Below, piece by piece: positions 20,903 to 29,165 of a stretch of DNA of 34,424 nucleotides. Below the pieces are notes generated by a model, which searched no databases, was not told the DNA's origin, and worked only from the letters and a program-made list of their open reading frames with translations. The DNA is taken from contig CAJNDS010002768.1 of NCBI GenBank assembly GCA_905221605.1, positions 1,124,596 to 1,159,019 of the forward strand, in the 5' to 3' direction. The position numbers and the translations under genes were made by a program. The stretch is from Symbiodinium natans (taxonomy: Eukaryota > Sar > Dinophyceae > Suessiales > Symbiodiniaceae). Position 1 is the stretch's first letter. Every line of letters begins with the position of its first letter.

Positions 20903-21520
20903 GGGCGTGCGGATCATGTATAGACGTTTCCGACCTGACCAGGAGATCTGCTGAGGTCAGCGGAGGCCAGGCCCAGCCGTGAGTTCACATGAGTCCAGGC
21001 ATGAACTTGACCCCCCCGATTTGCACATCCACGACACTTATGTTTTCAAGCCGTATTGACACGCACGCGAAACCGACGCATGCACGGAAATTGACCACGC
21101 GAGCAGGTCGCCGGCACATGCAGCTCGCCTTCCGCGCGGCCCGGCCCCCGGAAGCCGCGCCGCTGCGCCACCGTGCTGCAAGGTCGCTGGCTCCATAGAC
21201 TACTTCTTGTCCCATGCTTGCTTGTCCTCCCGAGATTTTTCGGTTTGACTTGACAGCGCTTGCCTCCTGACACGCCCCCGCCCGGCCGACGGGGGAACGC
21301 CCAAGCGGGCGGCACCCGCGCAGCCTGCCGCCGCGGCTCCGCAAAACCCGCCTGGCCCGGCGGCAGCGTCAAAGACCCCGCCGCCAGCGCCGACCCTGGC
21401 AGCCAACTTGGGCGCGCCCGCCGGGGCCGCCCCCCCGGTGCCCGCGGGCGTTTTCGCAGCTCGCAAGCGCCGCACCTCCTTGATGTCATGTCAAACGCCT
21501 TCCGGCTCCACGGTTTGCAC
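20903..21520. other. GC-rich, Pro/Ala-coding block between transposase exons
   Basis: From about 21100, and especially 21265-21475, GC content rises sharply with CCGCC, GCCCG and GGCGG runs. One plus frame reads as Pro/Ala-rich low complexity (AGAAPPVPAGVFAARKRR). I recognise no domain. It interrupts the run of minus-strand exons and may be part of another LINE fragment of the GC-rich RLE family or an intronic insertion. 20903-21100 shows nothing identifiable. Confidence 0.4.
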
Positions 21521-21524
21521 GAAG

Positions 21525-21827
21525 TGTAGCCTTGGTTCTCATTGCACTCATGAACTGCCGGTATGCTTCCAGCCAACGAGCATCCAGGCTGCGGGCTTGC
21601 CCGAACAAAGTCAGCTTGCACAGCAGGACTATAGTTGAAGCCACCATGTCAGCTCCAAAGCCGATGTGGAACGTGTGGCACGTATCTGGATATATGCATC
21701 GTGGGTCCGAACCGTGAGGCAAAACGAACCATGGCACCCGATCATGCTTGTAAGGCAGTGGTCCTGGCCGCTCTCTTCTCCAAGCAGCCTGCGGGGACAT
21801 GTCGAACCAGTCCTGCACATCATGCAT
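21525..21827 (-). pseudogene. Transposase-like gene, D-x-x-H exon
   Basis: On the minus strand the frame starts MHDVQDWFDMSPQAAWR, continues VPWFVLPHGSDPRCIYPDTC and HTFHIGFGADMVASTIVLL, and ends near EAYRQFMSAMRTK. The D-x-x-H-x-F-H-x-G signature (Asp codon near 21686) resembles the D-x-M-H-x-x-x-x-G motif that holds a catalytic acid in CACTA/Plavaka-type (Tnp2-like) transposases. This is an analogy from motif order, not a proven homology. The segment reads as a continuous, well-composed exon of about 100 residues. Confidence 0.5.
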
Positions 21828-21944
21828 GGAGCAGCAATATAATAAACCTAGCTAGTAGTGCAGGAATACGTGCATGTACATGCTTCCTAACAAGATCTGT
21901 CCTTGCCCGAGCACCAATGGCATTTTCTATTCGAAGTAAATCCA

Positions 21945-22070
21945 GGAAATAAACTGGCCGCCTCACAGTACATGCTTGGCATATGTGTTCCGTGCATGAA
22001 GTGTGCACGCGAGCCTTGCGCAGGTATGGCCAATCTCCTTTCAGCCCCAGCCACACCAAGTGGAATCGAA
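21945..22070 (-). pseudogene. Transposase-like gene, GDWPYLRKA / C-x-x-C exon
   Basis: The minus frame reads RFHLVWLGLKGDWPYLRKA, then a short spacer, HICQAC and TVRRPVYFLD. A G-x-x-GD-W-x-x-x-R block followed 15-20 residues later by C-x-x-C is the arrangement found after the first catalytic segment in CACTA/Plavaka-like transposases, where GD-x-P precedes a small zinc-binding pair. The exon lies directly downstream, in the gene's direction, of LINE copy 2, which separates it from the HGDEGRG exon. Confidence 0.5.
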
Positions 22071-22204
22071 GTCGCGATCCAGGCAGCTGCAGCAATCGCA
22101 AGATCAGCACTGCAGTGGCATCGTCATGCAGACGCTCATGTGAACACGGCTGCCTTGAAACCATCCTCATAGAGTTTCAACATCGCGTTTGCCAGCATCT
22201 GTTG

Positions 22205-23374
22205 ATGTCATCTGCCACCTCCGACCGCTTCGCCGCACATTGGGCCTCGTGGTGCGACTTGCCCGTCATCCATGCCCGGGCCCCCGCTGCGTTTGCCCGA
22301 CTGCTTGGCGCCCTCCAGGTCCCAAGCGACCGAGTCCTCCCCTGTGCCGCTGCCGCCGTCCTCGCGCAGATGCCTGCGAGCGCTCGAAACTCCGGACTGG
22401 GCAGCCGTTTGCGCCGGCGCAGCCACTGCGCCCCTTTTCCAAGGCGGCGGAGACGCCTCCCGTGCCCTGGCCCTTCAAGGGATGGCAGCGATTTGCTGCC
22501 CGCGCCTGCGACGCGCGTGCCTACGAGACGCACCGACGATCGCAGGTCGGGCCCTTTGCCGCCCGTGCCTTGAATGTCCTTCCCACTCGCGACGAGCTCT
22601 CCATCCCCATGCGCCGCCTGCGACTTCCCCTCCCACTCTCGCGCAGATGCCGCTGCCATGGGGAGCTTGACCCGCTCGGTGACCGCCGCTCGGCCTGCGC
22701 CACCTCGGGGGTCCTGGCCACGCGTGCGCTGCCCCTTGAGCATGCCGTCACGCGGGTCTGTCGTGAAGCCGGCGCCCGGGACGTCCGGCTTGCGGACATG
22801 AACCTCGATGCGCTTGTCTCGGACGAGCGGCGCATAGAGGTTGTCGCCAATGGCCTGCCTTTGTGGCATGGCTCTCAGCTCGCCCTGGATGCCACCATCG
22901 TGTGCCCCCTCAAGCCCCACCCGCGCGCAGACGTCCAGCCAGGGACCGCCGTCTCTGCCGCCGCCCGACGCAAGCGGCGCCAGACATATCCAGAGCTCGA
23001 GCGCGCGCGGCGCTGCCGCCTGGTTGTTGTCGGGCTTGAGGTTGGCGGCAGGTTCGGCACCGAAGCTGTGCAACTCCTGCGCCTCCTCGCGCGACACCGG
23101 GCCTCCACAGTCCCAGCGCAGTTGAGGCCCTCTGCCATCGTTGCCTGGATCGCGCGCTGGTCTGGGCTCCTGGCAGTCGCATCCCAGCGCGCCTACGCCG
23201 CCTCGCTCCTCGAGTTGCCGCCTGCCGCTGAGCTCGGCGAGGGACCCCTGCCAGGGCTACATGAGGTCCTGGCAGACTCGAGGGGTGACGCGTGACCACC
23301 CGTAGGCCGCCAGTAGACTCACGCCGACGGATGCTTGACTTCTTGCTTGGTCGTAAACAGGCGCGAAAAAAAAA
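22205..23374 (+). mobile_element. LINE with restriction-like endonuclease, copy 2 (5'-truncated, poly(A) tail)
   Basis: It begins after the RT, with FAAHWASWCDLPVIHARAP in one frame (from about 22220), then frameshifts to another from about 22440. From 22600 one frame is continuous: IPMRRLRLPLPLSRRC, the zinc knuckle CRCHGELDPLGDRRSAC (the usual His is Arg), LPLEHAVTRVCREA, RRIEVVANGLPLWHG, ALDATIVCPL (Asp codon at 22888), RKRRQTYPEL and LVVVGLEVGGRFGTEA (Glu codon at 23038). The stop is at 23293-23295, followed by about 70 bp of 3' UTR and nine A residues (23366-23374). The C-terminal half matches copy 1 closely in residue order. The insertion direction is opposite to the transposase-like gene it splits. 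Confidence 0.8.
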
Positions 23375-23539
23375 GGTTTCCTCTGTCATGACACGACTGG
23401 AAATGCAGCTGTGCAGGACACGGGACATGAAGGAGTGCCTCGGCTGCATGCATGTACGTGTACATGTTTGGGTCAGCTAGAGCACATGCATGATCTCATG
23501 TGGACACCTTGCTACATGCATGTGCAATTAAGTTGCCCT

Positions 23540-23909
23540 GAAACATCGTGGCCAGATCACCGGTTGCCATGACTGGATCATGAATGGTACTTTTCGAGCA
23601 CCTCGTCCTTCATCTCCGTGACAGAAGACGGGTATGCGTGTCGCCAGGTTCTCCCCGATTGGTACACGATGCGGTCTGGGAAGCAATAGGCGAATTTCTC
23701 CCAGAAAGTCGCGAATGCACATTCCCGACAAAGGGCTTCCAGCCACGCTTGCATGGGCAGTATCGGCCACCGCACGGATATTGTTCGAATGCGTGGTGTC
23801 AATACCTGTACACTGATCTGTACAGTCTCCAACCTGACATCAACAGTTACACCATGCTTTCTGATGGCCGTCATGAGATTGCGGTTGACGTGGGCTTTGC
23901 TTTTGCTAG
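23540..23909 (-). pseudogene. Transposase-like gene, upstream exon(s) with HGDEGRG
   Basis: On the minus strand an AG acceptor-like site at about 23910 leads into AHVNRNLMTAIRKHGVTVDV, then VRWPILPMQAWLEAL and FWEKFAYCFPD. A one-base frame change near 23640 gives RIPVFCHGDEGRGARK and VPFMIQSWQPV, with His of HGDEGRG at 23620. The HGDEG block may hold the first catalytic acid of a DDE-like nuclease (inference). The frame change may be a real frameshift or a very short intron. Further upstream exons, if any, are displaced by the copia element that starts at about 24000-24149. Confidence 0.48.
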
Positions 23910-24148
23910 CTGACGCCAGTGATTGGAGTACATCCGCCCTGGTTGAAGCAGAAGAGTCGCTTTGCAACCGGTGTATCAACTCTGTTCCGAATTTCGAGGA
24001 GTGAACGGAGTGACTATCCGTGAAGGATAGTTCGGCGAATTTTCGCCACATCCTCCGCTGTTGCACCAGTGAACACCGTGAGCCTCGTCTCTTCCGCCAA
24101 AAGAAAAGGTGCGTTGAGCTGCTGCTAAGCGCTTCCACTCCCATAGCA

Positions 24149-24820
24149 ATGTCTTCCCCATCAGACCCTAGCAATCAAGCTAGTTCGGTACTTGATCTAT
24201 CGAGTGCCTCAGCCATGGCATTGCCGGGTGGTATCGGTTCAGATAGTGGTTCGGTTACGAGTAGTTCCGCAGTTGAGCTCCGTGAAAGGTCCCCTCCTTT
24301 GACTAGACGAGCCTTGTCAGGACCTCGCAGAACTCGTGAGCACTCAGACCCTTACCCGAATCTAACCGCTCAAGACTCATACACGCAGAACATCCTGAAC
24401 GTAGGAGCGTCCCCACAAGAAGTTCTGGATGCCCAACGTTTGGCTGCAGCCCAAGCAGCGCAGCAAGTGGCTGATCATGCTGAACAACTACATGCTGTAA
24501 GGCTAGAGCAAGTTGAGAATGAGGCTAGAGGTTTGGTTGAAGCCACCGTTGAGCAAATGCGTGAGCAGTTGCAACAATACGAACATCGTTATGATGAGAT
24601 CCTCCAACAGGGTCGGATCTTGGAAGAACAGCTATCCGTAGCTAAGGCTGAGTTAAGCAAAGTCGAAGCAGAACTTCAGGTTGCTCGTGCAGGGTACCAA
24701 GAGCTTGAAGCCGCCCTAACCAGCTGCCGGGGTGATAACAACCTGCTGAACTTCCAAGTCACCCAACTGCGTGTTGAGTTGCAAGTCAAAGATCGCGAGA
24801 TCCAAAGACTCCGTCAGGCT
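24149..24820 (+). pseudogene. copia gag, N-terminal coiled-coil segment
   Basis: It starts at the ATG at 24149 (MSSPSDPSNQASSVLDLSS). The first 85 residues or so are Ser-rich and disordered. About residues 93-225 are Gln/Glu/Ala/Leu-rich heptads (AQAAQQVADHAEQL, EQMREQLQQYEHRYDEIL, LEEQLSVAKAELSKVEAELQ), a long coiled coil suited to particle assembly. The frame continues to 25027, but from about 24820 the neighbouring frame carries the meaningful sequence. The open frame extends upstream of the ATG to 24020 without sense. Confidence 0.75.
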
Positions 24821-26240
24821 GCTGTAAGCGTTCACCTCCAAAGCCTGCACCTCGCCAGCAAGATGTACCACCAGCAATTGCCCCAAGTGCCTGTTCTGGT
24901 GGTTCTAGTTGGGTACATATCGGTTCGGATGGGGACAATAATGGTGCACCTTCATTGCCGCAAGTTGTCAATGAGTCACCCCCTTGCCCTCTTGCAACCG
25001 TTACTGACCCTCGTGTTGACCAGTTGATTGATGTCGTACAGCAACTGCTTGCCCAAAGAAACGGCACGGATCAAGGATGCAATGATGCATCTCCTGTTCA
25101 TGAGATCGAAGAACCTGAGAGGCAAGAGAAGCACATTGTTGACAACCGAGCTTTGTTGCATCTCAAGCTTGAACCGGTTCCGTCCGACGCTGCTGGTTTT
25201 CGAGCCTGGAAAAACGCGTTGTTGGTCCAACTTGCCGAGCTTGATATGTCAGGAGAAGGTTTGGTCGTTGAATGGCTATCTCCGTCTTTCACAGCTGAAA
25301 AAGAAGACCTTACTGAATCTGGTTTTCTCCCTCGCGTTGACGCTTGGATTGCTGGAGAGATGACTTCCTTGCGTGTGTTGAAGCAAGTGACTGAGTTGTG
25401 TTGAGTTGTGCGGCCAAACACGGTCCCAGCCGAAAGGTCGATACATGCTTGCCCTTCTTGCTCGTCATTTCAGCATCGACCGTGTTCGAGGTACTCTGCT
25501 GACTGCTTCGACGTTGTTCCAGGTTGAAATCGGGGGAAACTCCGTGCGAGATCTCCGACACTTTGTGCAACGCGTAAGGACTGTTCTGTATGCAATACCA
25601 GTCGGACAGAGGCCAGATGATCGCCTCACTGGCGAATGGCTTTTCCACCGGGTGAAGCATATTCGAAAGTTGGAACGCGTCATCGAGGATATCAGAGAAT
25701 CTGCGCCAGAATCCCGTCGTCGTGAGTGGGACTACTTATGGAACAAAATACAAGATATCCTTGTTCAAGAGCGAGAAGATGCAAACTCACACTCGGTGAT
25801 GAAGTCCTTGCAAATTGCCGCTCCGCAGGCGAAGACAAAGGGAGTTCCTGCAGGGACTAAGGAGGCATCCCGGAGTTCCCCAAAGGCCAAGACTCCTGCC
25901 CCAGCGTCCACTGGACCTCCACCGAAGGCTCCTGTGCCTGCAAATCCCGCACCAAGCCCCAAACCTAAGACGAAAGCTAAAGCGAAGGCAAAAGGCATGT
26001 CAGATGCAGAGAAAGCCAAGACACCTTGCATTTTCTTCAGAATGTCGTCTGGTTGCATGCATGGAGAGAATTGCAAGTACAGCCATGCACCTGATAAGAC
26101 CCCTAAGGTTGACCCTAAGTCTAAGCCTAAGGCCGCCGCTCCCAAACCCAAGTCCCCAGGAGCTGTTGCAAAGGCAGTAGTGGCAATGATTGCTGCCTCA
26201 AGCATGTGCAACATTCCTGGAAGCAACGCTTTCAGCGTTG
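24821..26240 (+). pseudogene. copia gag core with CCCH zinc finger
   Basis: The first part in one frame (to 25404) has VDQLIDVVQQLLAQR, LKLEPVPSDAAGFRAWKNAL and LPRVDAWIAGEM. After a 10-bp tandem duplication at 25392-25410 the next frame continues with KGRYMLALLARHFSIDRVRG, LRHFVQRVRTVLYAI and WLFHRVKHIRKLERVI, a helical capsid-like region. Then comes a Pro/Lys/Ala-rich linker. At 26027-26086 lies C-x8-C-x5-C-x3-H (CIFFRMSSGCMHGENCKYSH), a CCCH finger of the tristetraprolin spacing in place of the CCHC knuckle usual in copia gag. It probably binds element RNA. Confidence 0.8.
25392..25410 (+). repeat. 10-bp tandem duplication causing a gag frameshift
   Basis: TGAGTTGTGT is followed directly by TGAGTTGTG. 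Taking out one 10-bp unit joins the frame ending KQVTELC to the frame continuing with the gag core, so this one event explains the break. Confidence 0.85.
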
Positions 26241-26750
26241 AGTGGGCTGCCGACACAGCAGCTGGTCGGCATCTTGGATCGATGCGAGCGTTGGCAGACC
26301 AGGGAATTCCGTCGGAGTCATACAGGTCGTTTCTTGCACACTCAGCGAGCCCTGTTACATTCCACACAGGTGGTGGACCTCATCCCGGCTCTCAGAGTTT
26401 GGGATTTGCATAGTTTGGGATTTGCATCTGACAACATGCCTCTCGCCAATCACTACATGTTGGACAACTGTCCAGTTGTTCGGAGCACCGGTTTGGATGT
26501 TGAATCCGGGAAGGCCTTCATATGGTTACCTGGTTCCCTTCCTTTCTTTGCGCATGACCTGTCTAAGCTTCGGATTGATTGCGCTGAGGAGGCCAAGTTT
26601 TATGCAACGCGCGTAGATGAGCATGTGCCGATTTTCACCAGCAAAGTTCAGTTTGTCCACGGCATGGCTGCGTCAGCTGATTCTCTAGAAGGGTCGGGTG
26701 AGGAATTCCGAGAGCCTTCGGATCCCTTTGCCCATGATCCAGCTGAAGAG
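26240..26750 (+). pseudogene. copia aspartic protease region
   Basis: WAADTAAGRHLGSMRAL contains the aspartic-protease-type motif (Asp codon at 26252, D-T-A-A-G instead of the usual D-T-G-A/D-S-G-A). A 16-bp tandem duplication at 26396-26427 ends this frame at 26413 and moves the rest to another frame: SDNMPLANHYMLDNCPVV, RSTGLDVESGKAFIWLPG and VDEHVPIF. These are the beta-strand-rich distal part. Single-domain retropepsins act as dimers to cut the polyprotein. The Gly-to-Ala change in the motif may reduce activity. Confidence 0.7.
26396..26427 (+). repeat. 16-bp tandem duplication causing a protease frameshift
   Basis: AGTTTGGGATTTGCAT occurs twice in perfect tandem. The second copy brings the stop at 26411-26413 into frame. 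Removing one copy joins the protease frames exactly. Confidence 0.9.
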
Positions 26751-26761
26751 TATGCCAAAGA

Positions 26762-27400
26762 CCTCAACGTGGTGGTGATATTCAGCCCAATCAAGTTCGT
26801 AAGATCTTTGGACTTGTGAAGCGTGGATCAGCGCCCCGAGGGATTGAGCCGAGCGATGACTCGTCCTTTGCAGTTGGCTGCTTCCGTCGAGGTGGCGTGG
26901 TCGGTCTTTTGAAGTCTACGAAGGAGTACCCTTTCGTTACTCGTGCATTGAACCAATTTGCGCAGCGCAAAGCCCCTGGGCATGTTTACACCACCATCAA
27001 TTTGCTGCACAATGTGTCCGCAGATCCTCACAAGGATTCCCATAATGCTGGGATTGACAATGTTGTCATTTCGTTGGGGGGTTTTACCGGTGGTGGTGTT
27101 TGGGTTGAAGATGCTGCAGGAAGAGACAAATGTCCTTTTCCAAGCGTTTCGCAGACTGGCGAGCTTTTGAGTTTCAAGAAAGGGGTCATCAAGTTCTCTG
27201 CCAAAAATCGACTGCACGCCACGCAACCTTGGACTGTTGATCGGCTGGTGATGATCTTGTATGCAGCAAAAGATCCAGCTTCTCTTGAGCTTGATGTCTT
27301 AGATGCTCTCATAGGAGTTGGATTTCCTTTGGACAGTCGCCCGCTGGTTGATGTCATTCCAGCAGAAGTTGAGTCGTCCGAAGTGCCTTCCTCTTCGTGA
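26762..27400 (+). pseudogene. 2OG-Fe(II) oxygenase-like domain inside the copia polyprotein
   Basis: One frame carries IQPNQVRKIFGLVKRG, SSFAVGCFRRGGVVGLL, TKEYPFVTRALNQF, VYTTINLLHNVSADPHKDSHN, GGVWVEDAAG, GVIKFSAKNRLHATQPW and VDRLVMILYA. The putative metal ligands are His 27029, Asp 27035 (HxD) and His 27215. Arg 27242, nine residues after the last His, fits 2-oxoglutarate binding. All four are present, so the fold could be active. The domain lies between protease and integrase and shares its frame with the start of the integrase, separated only by TGA at 27398-27400. That position shows it belongs to the element and is not a chance neighbour. The substrate is unknown. Confidence 0.68.
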
Positions 27401-28560
27401 GGGGGGCTGCCCAAGGAACATCTTTTCGAGGCAAACCCTGATGGTCCAGCTGCATCTGCGCTTCCTGAAGGGGACAGGCCTTTAGATTTGAGTTCGCCGG
27501 GAGTTCCCATTGTGGACGACGCCCATGTCAGCGATCGAGTTCGCAAACTGAGAGATGAAGCTGTAAGCGTGAAGCATATCGCTTATTCTATTTCCCAAAG
27601 AACCCGTTCTGCGATGTGTGCAATCAATCCAAGCTCTTATCCCGAAGAGTGCGCCGCAAGCCTCGTGATGAGGATTCTGAGCCCGCGTTGCTTGAAGCTT
27701 CGGAGTTTGGAGAGGTTATTGCAGCTGATCACATCCATGTGTTCAAGTCACCTAGTGACTCCAATGCTCCCGGAAGAGAGTGTGTGGTGTTGTGCCTTCG
27801 AGGTCGCTTCACAGGATTGTTTGCTGCTTACCCTGCCACAGATCGTTCAACTGATTCCATCTTGACATGCCTCAAGCGTTTTGTCGGGAGGAAAGTGTGC
27901 AGCAAGCCGGTATCGCTGGTTTCTGATGCAGCAGATGAATTCAAGCTTGCTGCAGAAACCTTGGGCTGGCTACACATGCCTTCACTGCCAAACCGGTTTC
28001 CTCACAATTCTCAGCTCGAACGCGAAATTAGGTCTTTCCAAGAAGGAGTCAGGTCGTCTTTTCTTGAAGCAGGGTTTGCTGTCAGGCCTGAGTTGTGGAC
28101 AGTGGCTTGCCGCTACGGCTCAATGGCGATGAACTTTTCGCATCCTGCTCCTCTCGAGTCTGATCTCTCACGATGGGACTTTGCAGTTGCGCACTTCGAT
28201 GCCGAAGATGTCCCGCCTCGGGAATTAATCTTAAGCCAACTTGTTTTCTATCGGGCACGAGCAGATAGCAAGTTTGGTCCTCATGCCAAGCCAGGGTTGT
28301 TCGCCGGATGGAGATTGGAGCCTGGGTTCTTGTATAGGTCGGTTGTACGCGTGCTGGATTTAGCCAAAGTTCGATTCAAACATGGTTCTTGGGAAGAGGT
28401 TATTTCTTTTCCTGAAGCAGGGCTGTATGTGCGATCTGGCGACCCAGTGTTTCCCCTCAAAAACGCGCCCGAACATGCGCTGCAGCTTTGTGGAGGAGAC
28501 GACTTTGTGATACCAGACCCTCTTCCTTTACCTTTCTCAGGCGACCAAACCAACGTTAAG
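27401..28560 (+). pseudogene. copia integrase
   Basis: The zinc-binding front starts in the same frame as the 2OG domain (DRVRKLRDEAVSVKHIAY) and shifts near 27590 to NPFCDVCNQSK (Cys at 27610 and 27619). The second His of the HHCC set seems lost at the shift. The catalytic core follows: AADHIHVF (Asp 27727), LVSDAADEFKLAA (Asp 27925) and NSQLEREIRSFQEG (Glu 28018), a complete D-D-E set with typical spacing. The C-terminal part has KPGLFAGWRLEPG, the copia-type GW-x-L region. It would insert the element's cDNA. The frame runs to 28971. Confidence 0.88.
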
Positions 28561-29092
28561 AAAAAGGCCCGAAGGATCTACATCACCTATTCAGGATTCC
28601 TGAAGCTTGGCCCTACTCCAGGTTGCACTGCCTGTGAGAGAGGCGAGCCCAAAGCTTCGTCACAACCTGTTGAGGATCATGAGACGCTCTTGTCTTTCGA
28701 GCATCTTGGTTTACCTGACCTTCCGCCTGAGATCGACCCAGACGATGAAGAAGCAGTTGAAGTAGAACTTGCTGCTTTAAGTAGGTCTACAGGAAGAGAA
28801 TCTGAGTCAGAGTTAGACCTCCTCAGGACGCCGGAGTACGAACCTTCGATTCCCGAAGATGATGAAGCACTCCCCGGTGTAGGAGCTTTACCTGCCTGCT
28901 GCGCTCCGGATTCCATGATTGGGGCACATTGGTCCAGAGCTGGGTGTTCAAGTGGTTCGGTTGTGCCGTGAAAGTATCGATCTCGAGGATCCCTTGGCCA
29001 TCGATCAACTCATTCATCAAGTCAGTGCAACTCCAGGTTGCTGCATCCATGGATCCCTTGAATGTGGACCTTGGTCAGCTTGGTCCCGCATG
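28561..29092 (+). pseudogene. copia post-integrase region with possible methyltransferase-like motifs
   Basis: KKARRIYITYSGFLKLGPTP is followed by GCTACERG, an acidic linker (DPDDEEAVEVELAAL, PEDDEALPG) and CCAPDSMIG. The frame then shifts near 28905 to HIGPELGVQVVRLCRESIDL, CIHGSLECGPWSAW and a break near 29092. The pair C-C-x-x-D-S-M-x-G and E-C-G-P-W-S, about 50 residues apart, recalls motifs I and IV of DNA cytosine methyltransferases (FxGxG and PC), but both are imperfect. I treat this as a weak suggestion. The polyprotein would normally continue into RT, which is absent. Confidence 0.5.
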
Positions 29093-29097
29093 ATCCA

Positions 29098-29165
29098 AAC
29101 AACGCTTCAGGGAGGCTCCAAAAGGATCCCACGGAGGCTTCAGAAAGGCTCCACAAAGATCCCCC
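29098..29165 (+). repeat. Short GGCTCCA-type direct repeats at the copia break point
   Basis: GGAGGCTCCAAAAGGATCCC, GGAGGCTTCAGAAAGG and GGCTCCACAAAGATCCC follow one another directly after the last recognisable copia codons. The element-derived sequence ends here. Confidence 0.65.

Larger units (their letters stand above)
24149..29100 (+). mobile_element. Ty1/copia-type retrotransposon remnant with a captured 2OG-oxygenase-like domain; RT and LTRs missing
   Basis: The order gag (coiled coil, core, CCCH finger), aspartic protease, 2OG-like domain, integrase and post-integrase region fits a copia element, where integrase precedes RT. No RT or RNase H follows: sequence resembling the element stops near 29100. 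No LTR pair, primer-binding site or polypurine tract was recognised. The coding line changes frame near 24820, 25400, 26411, about 26750, 27590 and 28905, and has one TGA at 27398-27400. Catalytic motifs are otherwise well preserved. Confidence 0.88.

Noticed and set aside
22177-23097. 306-codon minus-strand frame
   Set aside because: It is the antisense shadow of the GC-rich LINE copy 2, whose plus frame carries the zinc-knuckle and nuclease motifs.
24000-24148. copia 5' LTR or primer-binding site
   Set aside because: No TG...CA-bounded segment repeated on the other side of the element and no tRNA-complementary stretch was recognised.
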